This document shows positions 1 through 7,121 of a stretch of 15,069 bases of DNA, piece by piece. Numbering within the stretch: position 1 is the first letter of the stretch; each line of letters opens with the position of its first letter. The DNA comes from QWOP01 sp003669605 (GTDB taxonomy: Bacteria > Planctomycetota > Planctomycetia > Pirellulales > UBA1268). Where the stretch lies: positions 1-15,069 of the forward strand of contig CANKIK010000114.1 in the NCBI GenBank assembly GCA_947481985.1. Direction: 5' to 3'. The translations under genes and the position numbers were made by a program. The notes under the pieces were generated by a model. The model was not told the DNA's origin, ran no database searches, and saw only the letters and a list, made by a program, of their open reading frames with translations.

Positions 1-132
1 CGTCGCCTCGCTGATCTCAAGGGCCTGTAGCACAGCCGCCAGGTCCTTCCCGGCGTTCAGCATCGCGTCTGCGTCACGCAGCTTCACGACGATCTGCTCC
101 GGCTTGTGCTTCTTCCGTCGTTTGGATGTCAT
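1..132 (-). CDS. IS3-family transposase OrfA, N-terminal part (runs off left edge)
   Basis: The minus strand from an ATG at 132-130 is open to the window edge for 44 codons. The product starts MTSKRRKKHKPEQIV and continues VVKLRDADAMLNAGKDLAAV. That is the typical start of IS3-family OrfA: a basic N-terminus, the 'PEQIV.KLR.A' block, then the beginning of the helix-turn-helix (ALEISEAT) that binds the element's ends. A strong ribosome-binding site (GGAGGAG, about 139-145 on the complementary strand) sits just upstream and supports this start. OrfA would normally be joined to the DDE integrase OrfB by programmed frameshifting, but OrfB lies outside the window. Family recognition comes from the motif. 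Whether the element is intact cannot be judged here. Confidence 0.85.
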   Translation of the reverse strand, partial: MTSKRRKKHKPEQIVVKLRDADAMLNAGKDLAAVLQALEISEAT

Positions 133-201
133 CGAAAGTCTCCTCCCCCACAGGGGCATAGACCTTCATACCGACTGGATCAGGATTTCCAAGGCAGGCC
201 A
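1..201 (-). mobile_element. Probable IS3-family insertion sequence, left end inside window
   Basis: The transposase fragment at 1-132 reads leftward, so the start of the element should lie a short distance to its right. Read on the minus strand from 201, the sequence is TGGCCTGCCTTGGAAATCC, which begins with the TG expected at IS3-family termini and lies 69 bases before the OrfA start, a normal distance. The other end is outside the window, so neither the inverted repeat nor the target duplication can be verified. The boundary is an inference; the presence of an IS3-type gene is more certain. Confidence 0.4.
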
Positions 202-778
202 GGGGGGGCGGGAACTGCCGTGCGCGAGTGCATTATTCGGGGTCTGCTCAGCCACCGCTGCGGAATTGACAAGACTGGCGGCGACGACGGCGCGAGTCTC
301 TTTGCGTTGCTTGGCGTGCATGGTGCGTCGGACAGCTTTCGCGGTGGTTTCGGTTCGCTCGGGACCTGCGACGCTGACGCGGGAAGCATACGGAGAAGTT
401 GTGGGGAAACCGGCACTGGTTCTCCTCGACTTTGTGGCGTGGGTGTGGGGCCCGTTGACTGGACGTCACGCTTCGTGTCGGCCACGCTGCAAGGAGTTGA
501 AGGACATAGAAAGTTGTGAGGCGAGCAAGGGGCAAGCCTCCGGGGGGGGCATTGGTCGCTAGCGATTCTCCTGTTGAAGACTGGGTGGACCTCGTTTTGT
601 GAGCGACGATCGCTGCAGGAGACCTGCCGGGTCTGCTGTTCCTCCTTCTGGTGGCCGACAGCCCATTGCGGAAGTTCCTTTGGCCGGGCTATCCTGAGGG
701 CGAACAACGCTGGAATTCCTTGCGCAATGGCATCAACAAGTTTTTTTCGAGTCCTCCTTCTAAAGCGGAATCTGACAA
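202..778. other. Gene-poor stretch between IS end and methyltransferase
   Basis: No convincing gene was found here on either strand. Open frames exist, for example 106-519 and 104-562 on plus and 180-707 on minus, but their translations are rich in Arg, Ser and Cys without recognisable motifs, and several overlap each other. A plus-strand frame opening after the TGA at 600 encodes a short hydrophobic stretch (LPGLLFLLLVADSPL) followed by WPGYPEGEQRWNSL. It could be a gene remnant and is listed separately. Runs of G occur at 202-208 (7) and 542-549 (8). No clear promoter or terminator can be supported. Confidence 0.5.
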
Positions 779-893
779 GTGGACAACCGGTTGCAAAACA
801 AAGATCTGGCGCAATGGAACGACCGCATGTACCGGGCTCATCCCACTCCTTATACGCAGGGAGTTGCCGGGATCATTCAAAAGGCCCGCGTAA
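603..893 (+). pseudogene. Possible remnant of a membrane protein gene (weak)
   Basis: After an in-frame TGA at 600-602 this frame is open to 893. It reads ATIAAGDLPGLLFLLLVADSPL and then RKFLWPGYPEGEQRWNSLRNGINKF, a hydrophobic segment followed by a composition more protein-like than the surrounding frames. A GTG at 651 could start it. It then runs 115 bases into the methyltransferase gene in another frame, which makes an intact gene unlikely. The family is not recognised. It may be the tail of a gene interrupted near the insertion sequence, or simply chance. Confidence 0.15.
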
Positions 894-1447
894 AGGCGGT
901 GATGAAGCACGGCAGAATTCTTCCCTCAGATTCGGTGTTGGAACTTGGCTGCGAAGGCGGACATCTGCTTGTTGAATGTCCCCCCGCTCGCCGATTGGTC
1001 GGAGCGGATATATCTTTGGAAGCTCTCGCAGACGCTCGGTCGACATTTTCAACCCGCGGTCGTGTAGGGGACTTTATCCAAGTAGACGCATTGGAGCCGT
1101 TGCCGTTTCAACGGGGCGAATTCGATGTCATTATTTGTTCGGAGATGCTCGAGCATGTGAGCGATCCCCGTAAGGCACTTATGAATATTCGAGAGATTTG
1201 TGCTCCGGCGACACGTGTCGTGCTGACGGTTCCGATCGAAGCTCCGAAAATAAAGATCAAGTCGATCCTTCAAAGCGTTGGTTTGCTCAAGGTTTTGTTT
1301 CCGGGCATTGAAGTCGGCCAGAGCGAATGGCATCTGCAGGCGTTTTCACGCGCTATGTTGTTAGAGATGGCCAGTGACGGATTTGCATTTGAGTCAGGAA
1401 ATTATGTGTGGGGCGCACACTATGTCGCGCTGTTTTCGGTTCGATAG
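779..1447 (+). CDS. Class I SAM-dependent methyltransferase
   Basis: This 222-residue protein has the ordered motifs of a Methyltransf_11-type enzyme. The SAM-binding glycine loop is VLELGCEGG at residues 53-61, the acidic end of strand 2 is VGADIS at 74-79, an acidic QVDALEPLPF lies at 101-110, FDVIICSEMLEHVSDP is at 115-130, and strand 5 is VVLTVP at 147-152. An N-terminal WNDRMYRAHPTPY segment (13-25) precedes the core. The length is normal for a single-domain enzyme, so it looks intact. The start is GTG at 779, because an in-frame TGA lies at 773-775; ATG 827 is possible but would cut the N-terminal block. The substrate is unknown, and small molecules, lipids or glycans all fit. There is no adjacent partner gene on its strand. 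Its GC content is visibly lower than that of genes to the right, which together with the nearby IS suggests acquisition by transfer. Confidence 0.85.
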   Translation: MDNRLQNKDLAQWNDRMYRAHPTPYTQGVAGIIQKARVKAVMKHGRILPSDSVLELGCEGGHLLVECPPARRLVGADISLEALADARSTFSTRGRVGDFIQVDALEPLPFQRGEFDVIICSEMLEHVSDPRKALMNIREICAPATRVVLTVPIEAPKIKIKSILQSVGLLKVLFPGIEVGQSEWHLQAFSRAMLLEMASDGFAFESGNYVWGAHYVALFSVR

Positions 1448-1779
1448 GGCGTCGGTCGAGGGCTGTCAGTTAGCAGATCCCTCATCAGCGTCATCTGCGG
1501 TGTGGCGTCGTGCCGTGCTTATTGCTGACGCTCGGAAATAGTGTTTTCAGGCTTTTATCTAAGAAATAGTGCTTTTCTTTGATTCCCGCACAAGCGGGGC
1601 TGGCTCGAGCGGTCAGTTGGCTCGCTGGCTATGTCCCTTCTGATGTTCCTTCTGTGAATGACTTCGGTCGACACCGAGAACTCGCGGAAGGGTCGGTGTG
1701 GGAAATGTTCTGGTTGTTTGAGTTGGGGGCCGCGCAACTGACTTGTGGTGAGAAGATCCGCGTCTTGGGGGAATGAGCG
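1448..1779. other. Intergenic region upstream of the cytochrome-like gene
   Basis: These 332 bases hold no convincing gene. A 6-base inverted repeat GCAGAT/ATCTGC (1473-1478 and 1493-1498) and an overlapping 7-base one, AGCGTCA/TGACGCT (1487-1493 and 1526-1532), follow the methyltransferase stop. Neither has a T-tract, so a terminator is not well supported. GAAATAGTG occurs twice, at 1535-1543 and 1563-1571, spaced 28 bases start to start. A small hairpin CCCGC-ACAA-GCGGG lies at 1585-1598. The promoter of the downstream gene should be in this interval, but no confident -35/-10 pair was identified. Confidence 0.45.
1767..1772 (+). promoter_or_regulatory. Ribosome-binding site supporting the start at 1780
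   Basis: GGGGGA lies seven bases before the ATG at 1780. It matters because the repeats push the signal-like segment far from this start and the next in-frame ATG (1939) is deep inside the hydrophobic segment. The site favours translation through the repeat. It is also very close to an out-of-frame ATG at 1773, for which the spacing would be too short. Confidence 0.4.
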
Positions 1780-4245
1780 ATGGTGCGACGTGCGGACTCC
1801 CGGCGTGCCTGCACTTCCTTTTGCGTCTGCACTTCCTTTTGCGTCTGCACTTCCTTTTGCGTCTGCACTTCCTTTTGCGTCTGCACTTTCTGGCGCGTCT
1901 GCTCTCGAGGAACGGGCCTGTGGGCGGCTTGGGTATGGATGTTGCTCGGCGTCGTCACGCACGCAGAAACGCTCCCGCCTGCCCCCTCCTTCGCCCGCGA
2001 CGTGCTCCCTATCCTTTCATCGCAATGCTTGGCATGCCACGGTTTTGATGCCGAAGCCCGGCAGGCGGGGCTGCGTCTGGACACCCCCGCAGGAGCGCAG
2101 TTGATTCTCGCCTCGGGCCATGCGGCCATCGTTCCCGGTGACTCCGCTGCCAGTGAGCTGCTCCGCCGCGTCGGAAGCAGCGATCCAGCCGAGGTCATGC
2201 CGCCGCCGGAGACGGGAAAGACGCTCTCGCACCACCAGCGTCAACTGCTCGCCGACTGGATTGCCGCCGGTGCCCCCTACCAACCTCACTGGGCCTTTCA
2301 GGCTCCCGTCGACGTGCCGCATCCGGAAATGGCGGCGGGCGAACATCCCATTGACCGCTTCCTCGCGGCCCGGATGGCTGGCACAGGCCTTGAGCCGGCT
2401 GGCTTGGCAGCGCCGGAGACACTCCTCCGCCGAGTCAGCCTCGATCTGACAGGCTTGCCGCCGACCCTTCCCGAGATCGACGCCTTTCTGGCCGCGCAGG
2501 GAGTGGATGCGGAGGGAGCATGGCGCGAGGTGGTGGAGCGGTTGCTCGCGAGCCCCCACTACGGCGAACGGCAGGCGCGGTGGTGGCTCGACATGGCCCG
2601 TTACGCCGACAGCAATGGCTACTCGATTGATGCCCCCCGCGAGATCTGGCGGTGGCGCGATTGGGTCGTCGATGCCTTCAACCGCGATCTCGCCTTCGAC
2701 CGCTTCACCGTCGAACAACTCGCCGGCGACCTCCTCCCCGAGGCGACAGAGAATCAGCGGATCGCCACCGGCTTCCATCGCAACACGCAGATCAATGAGG
2801 AAGGGGGGATCGATAAGGAACAGTTCCGCATCGATTCAGTATTTGATCGGGTGGCCACCACCGGCACGGTGTGGCTGGGCCTCTCGATCGGCTGTGCCCA
2901 GTGCCACGACCACAAATTCGATCCCATCAGCCAGCGCGACTATTACCGGCTGTTTGCCTTCTTCAATAACCAGGCTGAACCAAAACTCAAAGTCTCTGAT
3001 CCAGGGGTCGATCAGCTGCAGCTCACCGCGGCCCGCGACGCAGCCCGCGAGGTCGTTCTTGCCTACGTCGAGGCCCGCGCCGAGGCGCTTGTCGCCTGGG
3101 AGGCCGGGCTCAACGACGACGCGCGAAAACTCCTCGACACCGAACGCATGGCGGCCCTCGCCACGCCGGCAGCCCAGCGGACTCCCGACCAGCGGCGGAT
3201 ATTGTTTCATGCGGGCCTGGGGGCCAACGACCAGGAATTCCGCCGGCACAACGAGCGCTATCTCGATCTCCAGGGGAAGGTGATCGGCGGACCGACGACG
3301 CTTGTGCTGGAGGAACTGCCCGAGCCGCGGCGGACGACTATTTTTGTGAAGGGGGATTTCACCCGTCCCGCCGAAGAGGTGTCGCCGGGCACGCCCCAGA
3401 TTCTGCCGCCCCTGGAAGCCACGAATCCCCGTCCGAACCGGCTCGATCTCGCCCGGTGGATCGTGTCCCCAACCAATCCGCTCACTGCCCGGGTCCTCGT
3501 CAATCGGATCTGGCAACAACTTTTCGGCCAAGGGCTCGTCGAGACCGACGCCGACTTCGGCCTGATGGGATCTCTCCCGAGCCATCCAGAGCTTCTGGAT
3601 TGGTTGGCCGGAGAGATCCAGCGGCAGGGATGGAGTCTGAAAAACTTCTATCGGATCGTCGTCACATCACGAGCCTACCGTCAGGACTCGCAGGAGACGC
3701 CGCGCCACGCCGAACTCGATCCCCTCAATAGACTGGTTTCGCGGCAGCGACGGCTGCGACTCGACGCGGAACTCGTCCGCGACGCGTTGCTGGTCGCCTC
3801 TGGAAAACTGGTGGCGACAATCGGCGGGGTACCAGTCCATCCGCCAATCCCAGCCGGTGCCACCGCCGTCGGACAGGTGAAGCGGGACTGGCCGACGAGC
3901 ACCGGCGATGACCGTTTCCGCCGCGGACTCTACACGTTTGTCTACCGTGCCTCGCCCAGCCCGAGTCTCTCGGTGTTCGATGCCCCCGATGGATACCAGT
4001 CGTGCACGCGGCGCAACCGCTCCAACACCCCGCTGCAGGCGCTGACGCTTTTGAACGACGCAGCGTTTGTGGAACTGGCCGGGGCACTTGCCGACGTCGT
4101 CCGCGCGCAAGGGGCCGCAGAGGCCTTTCGCCGTTGCACTGGCAGGCGTCCGGACGCCGAGGAGAGTGCCGTGCTTTCCGCGCTTCAACCGGCCGACTGT
4201 GCCAGGGTGCTGCTGAATCTCGATGAGACCGTGACTCGCGAGTGA
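1780..4245 (+). CDS. PSCyt1/DUF1549/DUF1553 cytochrome-like protein
   Basis: This 821-residue protein has the planctomycete-type order of domains. A cytochrome-like PSCyt1 domain begins at FARDVLPIL (about 71) and carries CLACH at 83-87. DUF1549 runs from about 189 (HPIDRFLAARM) to 395 and includes a second heme-type motif, CAQCH, at 372-376 followed by DHKFDPI. DUF1553 runs from about 553 (NRLDLARWIV) to 800 and includes LVNRIWQQLFGQGLV and the late NRSNTPLQALTLLN. The hydrophobic stretch LWAAWVWMLLGVVTHA (47-62) looks like an export signal, so the protein probably acts outside the cytoplasm. It is preceded by an unusual repeat-encoded stretch, CTSFCV x4 plus CTFWRV (11-40). The start at 1780 follows a GGGGGA site; ATG 1939 would leave a very short signal. 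The DUF1501 gene directly downstream is its usual partner. The exact reaction is not established; roles in breakdown of complex polymers have been suggested for these families. Domain assignment is strong, function is inference. Confidence 0.93.
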   Translation: MVRRADSRRACTSFCVCTSFCVCTSFCVCTSFCVCTFWRVCSRGTGLWAAWVWMLLGVVTHAETLPPAPSFARDVLPILSSQCLACHGFDAEARQAGLRLDTPAGAQLILASGHAAIVPGDSAASELLRRVGSSDPAEVMPPPETGKTLSHHQRQLLADWIAAGAPYQPHWAFQAPVDVPHPEMAAGEHPIDRFLAARMAGTGLEPAGLAAPETLLRRVSLDLTGLPPTLPEIDAFLAAQGVDAEGAWREVVERLLASPHYGERQARWWLDMARYADSNGYSIDAPREIWRWRDWVVDAFNRDLAFDRFTVEQLAGDLLPEATENQRIATGFHRNTQINEEGGIDKEQFRIDSVFDRVATTGTVWLGLSIGCAQCHDHKFDPISQRDYYRLFAFFNNQAEPKLKVSDPGVDQLQLTAARDAAREVVLAYVEARAEALVAWEAGLNDDARKLLDTERMAALATPAAQRTPDQRRILFHAGLGANDQEFRRHNERYLDLQGKVIGGPTTLVLEELPEPRRTTIFVKGDFTRPAEEVSPGTPQILPPLEATNPRPNRLDLARWIVSPTNPLTARVLVNRIWQQLFGQGLVETDADFGLMGSLPSHPELLDWLAGEIQRQGWSLKNFYRIVVTSRAYRQDSQETPRHAELDPLNRLVSRQRRLRLDAELVRDALLVASGKLVATIGGVPVHPPIPAGATAVGQVKRDWPTSTGDDRFRRGLYTFVYRASPSPSLSVFDAPDGYQSCTRRNRSNTPLQALTLLNDAAFVELAGALADVVRAQGAAEAFRRCTGRRPDAEESAVLSALQPADCARVLLNLDETVTRE
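1810..1899 (+). repeat. 18-bp tandem repeat, four exact copies plus one diverged
   Basis: The unit tgcacttccttttgcgtc is repeated exactly at 1810-1827, 1828-1845, 1846-1863 and 1864-1881, followed by a diverged copy, tgcactttctggcgcgtc, at 1882-1899. The unit length is a multiple of three, so copy-number change would not shift the frame. In the frame of the cytochrome-like gene each copy encodes CTSFCV. The unit has no stop in any of the six frames, which explains several overlapping open frames here. Identical copies point to recent expansion by slippage. Confidence 0.95.
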
Positions 4246-4265
4246 CTTCCGACAGGATGGCGACC

Positions 4266-5729
4266 ATGCGCAACGGCGAACCCGATCTCCTCCTCCGCGA
4301 TCAGACACGGCGTCACTTTTTCGGTGGCTGCGGTGTCGGCGTGGGGGCGATAGCGCTTCGCTCCCTCCTCGAGTCGGAAGGCCGCGGCGCGGCATCGGCG
4401 ACTGACGTTTCGTCGCTCCGCGGGCTAACCGGGCTCCCGCACTTCGCCCCCCGGGCGAAACGGGTGATCCATCTGTTTATGGCGGGGGGACCATCGCAGC
4501 TCGATCTTTTCGATTACAAGCCAGAACTCACGCGCCGCAACGGCCAGCCGATCCCCCCGAGTTTTCTCCAGGGGAAGCGGTTCGCCTTCATGAACGAGAG
4601 CCATCGCACCGACCTCCTGGCGTCGAAGCGGTTGTTTCGGCAAGTGGGGCCATCCGGGGCTTGGATCAGCGACCTCCTCCCCCACACCGCCGGTATCGCC
4701 GATCGGTTGTGCATCCTCCGCGGCTGCTCGAGCGATCTGTTCAATCACGCACCGGCCAAACTCTTCATGAACACCGGCACCGGCCGGTTCGGTCATGCCT
4801 CTGTGGGGTCGTGGGTGACCTACGGCCTGGGGAGCGAGAGCGCCGACCTGCCGGGGTTTGTCGTCCTGCAAAGTGGTCCGCGCGGTCCTCGTGGCGGAGC
4901 GGTTTTGTGGGGCAGCGGGATGCTGCCGAGTGCCTATGCCGGCGTACCGTTGCGGAACAGCGGCGAACCGATCCTCAATCTGTCGAGCCCGGAGGGGGTG
5001 GATGAGACGCGGCAGCGCGGGGTGGTGGATGCCGTCCGCCGGCTCAACCAGCAAAGGCTCGAGGCCACCGGCGACGGCGAGATCGCCACGCGGATCGCCG
5101 CCTACGAGATGGCCTTTCGGATGCAGCACAGTGCGCCTGACTTGGTCGACTTCAGGGGCGAGTCGGCCGAGACACTCGCCCTCTACGGAGTCGCCGATCC
5201 GCGTGAGTCGACCTACGCGCGGAACTGCCTGCTTGCCCGCCGGCTCGTCGAACGTGGCGTCCGCTACGTGCAGCTGTGGCACACCAACTGGGACCATCAC
5301 GGCGGACCGAGTGAGAATCTCGAGAAGCACCTCCCGGAAGTCTGCGGGCAGGTCGATCGGGCGACGGCTGCGCTGGTTGTCGATCTTGCCCGCCGGGGGC
5401 TTCTCGATGACACGATTGTCGTCTTCGGGGGTGAGTTCGGCCGGACGCCAATGGGAGAGAAGCGGGAGTCGACGGGACGCAATCATCACATCGACGCTTT
5501 TACGATGTGGTTTGCCGGTGGCGGCTTCCGCCAGGGCTGCGTCCATGGCACGACCGATGATTTTGGGTTTGCCGCGGTGGAGGGGGGCGTGCATGTCCGC
5601 GACATCCACGCCACGCTTCTCCATTGTCTCGGCATCGATCACGAGCGGCTTTCGATTCGCTTCCAAGGACTTGATGAGCGCCTGACGGGCGTGAAGCCGG
5701 CACGCGTCATCCGCGAGGTGCTCGCCTGA
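4266..5729 (+). CDS. DUF1501 family protein with Tat signal
   Basis: The product (487 residues from ATG 4266) is a DUF1501 protein, related in fold to the alkaline phosphatase/sulfatase group. The N-terminus has a twin-arginine leader, QTRRHFFGG followed by a hydrophobic GVGAIALRSLL, so export in folded form is expected. Characteristic blocks follow: RVIHLFMAGGPSQLDLFDYKP, then later WHTNWDHHGG, DTIVVFGGEFGRTP, GRNHHIDAF and the C-terminal HATLLHCLGIDHERL. The His and Asp clusters resemble a metal site, though catalysis is unproven for the family. The start at 4266 has AGGA eight bases upstream. GTG 4242 overlaps the previous stop in GTGA, and ATG 4257 is also possible. Either way the gene is tightly linked to the cytochrome-like gene, and these two families are usually adjacent in planctomycetes. 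It is probably the last gene of that operon, since the next gene is convergent. Confidence 0.93.
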   Translation: MRNGEPDLLLRDQTRRHFFGGCGVGVGAIALRSLLESEGRGAASATDVSSLRGLTGLPHFAPRAKRVIHLFMAGGPSQLDLFDYKPELTRRNGQPIPPSFLQGKRFAFMNESHRTDLLASKRLFRQVGPSGAWISDLLPHTAGIADRLCILRGCSSDLFNHAPAKLFMNTGTGRFGHASVGSWVTYGLGSESADLPGFVVLQSGPRGPRGGAVLWGSGMLPSAYAGVPLRNSGEPILNLSSPEGVDETRQRGVVDAVRRLNQQRLEATGDGEIATRIAAYEMAFRMQHSAPDLVDFRGESAETLALYGVADPRESTYARNCLLARRLVERGVRYVQLWHTNWDHHGGPSENLEKHLPEVCGQVDRATAALVVDLARRGLLDDTIVVFGGEFGRTPMGEKRESTGRNHHIDAFTMWFAGGGFRQGCVHGTTDDFGFAAVEGGVHVRDIHATLLHCLGIDHERLSIRFQGLDERLTGVKPARVIREVLA

Positions 5730-5752
5730 TCGTGGTGGAGCGGCCCGCCGCG

Positions 5753-6232
5753 TCAGTCGAGGAACCGGGCCCGCAGTTGGGGCGTGGGGATGCGGCAGGC
5801 GTCGGTCCGCCCGAACCAGCGGTAGCGATTGCGGGCGACGAGTTTGTAGATCGCGTCGCGGAGAAACCGCGGCACGATGAAGCCGACTCGCGCAAGCGGC
5901 CAGAGTCCCGAGAGATATCTCGTCGTCGCCAGCGCCGCATCAGACCGGAGACGCACCCGGTCCCCTTCGATCAAGACCATCGTGTCGGGCACCTCGGGCA
6001 TCGGGAGGCCATGCTCGGCGAGAAGTGTCCGGCCGGCTTTCGACTGGAGGGAGGCGAATCTCAGCCGGCCCCGCGGGTCGCGATCGATGAGAAAGTTGAC
6101 GACGCCGCTGCAGAAATTGCAGTGGCCGTCGAAGAGGACGACGGCGGAAGTCTCGGCTTTCCCATGGAGAGGGGCCGGCCGAGGAAGTCCGTCGGGGCAG
6201 GAGGCCAGCGGGGGGGGAGTGTGTGTGCCCAT
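5753..6232 (-). CDS. DCC-type thiol-disulfide oxidoreductase (DUF393)
   Basis: The minus-strand product (159 residues from ATG 6232) is a DCC/DUF393 protein. The diagnostic VVLFDGHCNFCSG block lies at 31-43 with a CxxC pair at C38 and C41. It is followed by NFLIDRDPRGRLRFASLQS and the C-terminal RYRWFGRTDACRIP and LRARFLD, all typical of the family. The length is normal. The fold is thioredoxin-like and a redox role is inferred; the physiological partner is unknown. No export signal is visible. The start is uncertain: ATG 6232 gives a 30-residue lead-in that includes a TPPPLA stretch encoded by a run of eight C. The frame is open back to an ATG at 6298, which would add 22 residues rich in Arg. 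Neither start has a clear ribosome-binding site. The gene is convergent with the DUF1501 gene, with 23 bases between stops, and diverges from the flavodoxin gene. Confidence 0.88.
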   Translation of the reverse strand: MGTHTPPPLASCPDGLPRPAPLHGKAETSAVVLFDGHCNFCSGVVNFLIDRDPRGRLRFASLQSKAGRTLLAEHGLPMPEVPDTMVLIEGDRVRLRSDAALATTRYLSGLWPLARVGFIVPRFLRDAIYKLVARNRYRWFGRTDACRIPTPQLRARFLD

Positions 6233-6292
6233 GGTGGACGTGCGTCGGCTGGCTGTCCCGGCGGGGATCTCCCGGCGCCGAGCCGCTTTTTG

Positions 6293-6320
6293 AATCATGG
6301 AATGAAGTCAATCATGGAAT
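6293..6320. repeat. 11-bp direct repeat in a divergent intergenic region
   Basis: AATCATGGAAT occurs at 6293-6303 and again at 6310-6320, 17 bases start to start. It lies between the divergent DUF393 and flavodoxin genes and overlaps the most upstream possible start of the DUF393 gene. The rest of the interval (6321-6499) shows no gene and no clear signal. A regulator-binding role is only a guess. Confidence 0.5.
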
Positions 6321-6499
6321 CATAGGTCAGCCGGGAGAGCCATGGAGGGTGGGCTTCGAGCGATTGTCGGGGATATGCCGGCGGTCACCTCGCTGCTGCG
6401 ACCGGGAAGCCTGATCTGGGGGAGGAGCCGCTTCGCCGGCGGTCTGCCGCTGCGGGGCGGTAGACTTCGGCTTCGTCAACAGCCCCGCCATGAATTTGG

Positions 6500-7102
6500 A
6501 TGGAACGCTTCATGCCCGATCCGATGCCGGTAAAGATCCTTGTTCTCTATGACTCCAAGACCGGTAACGTCGAGGCCATGGCCCGGCTCGTCGCCGCCGG
6601 CGCCGCTGCCATCGCCGGCACCGAGGTCCGCCTCCGGAAGATCGAGGGACCGCCGGAGATCAAAGCCACTGCCGACGACGTGGTGTGGTGCGACGGGATC
6701 GCCGTCGGCACCCCGACAAACATGGGGATCCTCTCCTGGAAGATGAAACGCTTCTGGGACGAGGAGATGCTGTCCCACTGGATGAAGATTGACGGCCGGA
6801 TTGGCTGCGCGTTCAGCTCCGCGGGCGGATGGGGAGGTGGCATGGAATTGGCCTGCCAGAGTGTCACCAGCGTGCTGTTGAATTTCGGCTTCCTCGTCTT
6901 CGGCGTCACCGACTACACCGGGCGCGACCTGACGCTCCATTACGGCGCCGTCTCCGCCAAGGCCCCGGTCGATCAGCAGGGACAGGCCGCCTGCCATCTC
7001 CTCGGACAACGTTTGGCAGAGTGGACCGCAACGCTCGTCCATCGCCGGGTTGAGGAGCACCCCGGCGGCAAACTCGCCACCCGCATGCCGCCCCACGGCT
7101 GA
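6500..7102 (+). CDS. Flavodoxin-family / WrbA-like FMN protein
   Basis: The product (200 residues) has a flavodoxin-like fold. VKILVLYDSKTGNVEAMA (11-28) combines the first strand with the FMN phosphate-binding loop. DGIAVGTPTNMGILSWKMKRF (65-85) corresponds to the second flavin loop, which in WrbA-type quinone reductases reads GTPT. SSAGGWGGGMELACQSV (106-122) takes the place of the third loop. The C-terminal part includes LTLHYGAVS. The likely role is an FMN-dependent NAD(P)H:quinone oxidoreductase or a related electron carrier in the cytoplasm. The family is clear, the exact reaction is not. The start is ambiguous among ATG 6500, 6512 and 6524. The last would place the first strand at the usual distance from the N-terminus, and 6512 has a weak GGAA upstream. 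It is followed by a hairpin, and the 180-base gap to moxR suggests a separate unit. Confidence 0.85.
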   Translation: MERFMPDPMPVKILVLYDSKTGNVEAMARLVAAGAAAIAGTEVRLRKIEGPPEIKATADDVVWCDGIAVGTPTNMGILSWKMKRFWDEEMLSHWMKIDGRIGCAFSSAGGWGGGMELACQSVTSVLLNFGFLVFGVTDYTGRDLTLHYGAVSAKAPVDQQGQAACHLLGQRLAEWTATLVHRRVEEHPGGKLATRMPPHG

Positions 7103-7121
7103 ATCGCTTCTTACTTTTCCG

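Noticed and set aside
1585..1598. Hairpin CCCGC-ACAA-GCGGG as a terminator
   Set aside because: The stem is only five bases and neither strand has a following T-tract of useful length.
1810..1899. CRISPR-like array
   Set aside because: The copies are contiguous with no spacers, so this is a tandem repeat and not a CRISPR.
1555..1962. Minus-strand open frame with DAKGSA repeats
   Set aside because: The repeats are the reverse reading of the 18-bp minisatellite, which is open in all six frames; nothing else in the frame supports a gene.
4425..5666. Minus-strand open frame of 413 codons
   Set aside because: It lies entirely inside the DUF1501 gene on the opposite strand; its translation has no recognisable motifs and is explained by GC-rich codon bias.
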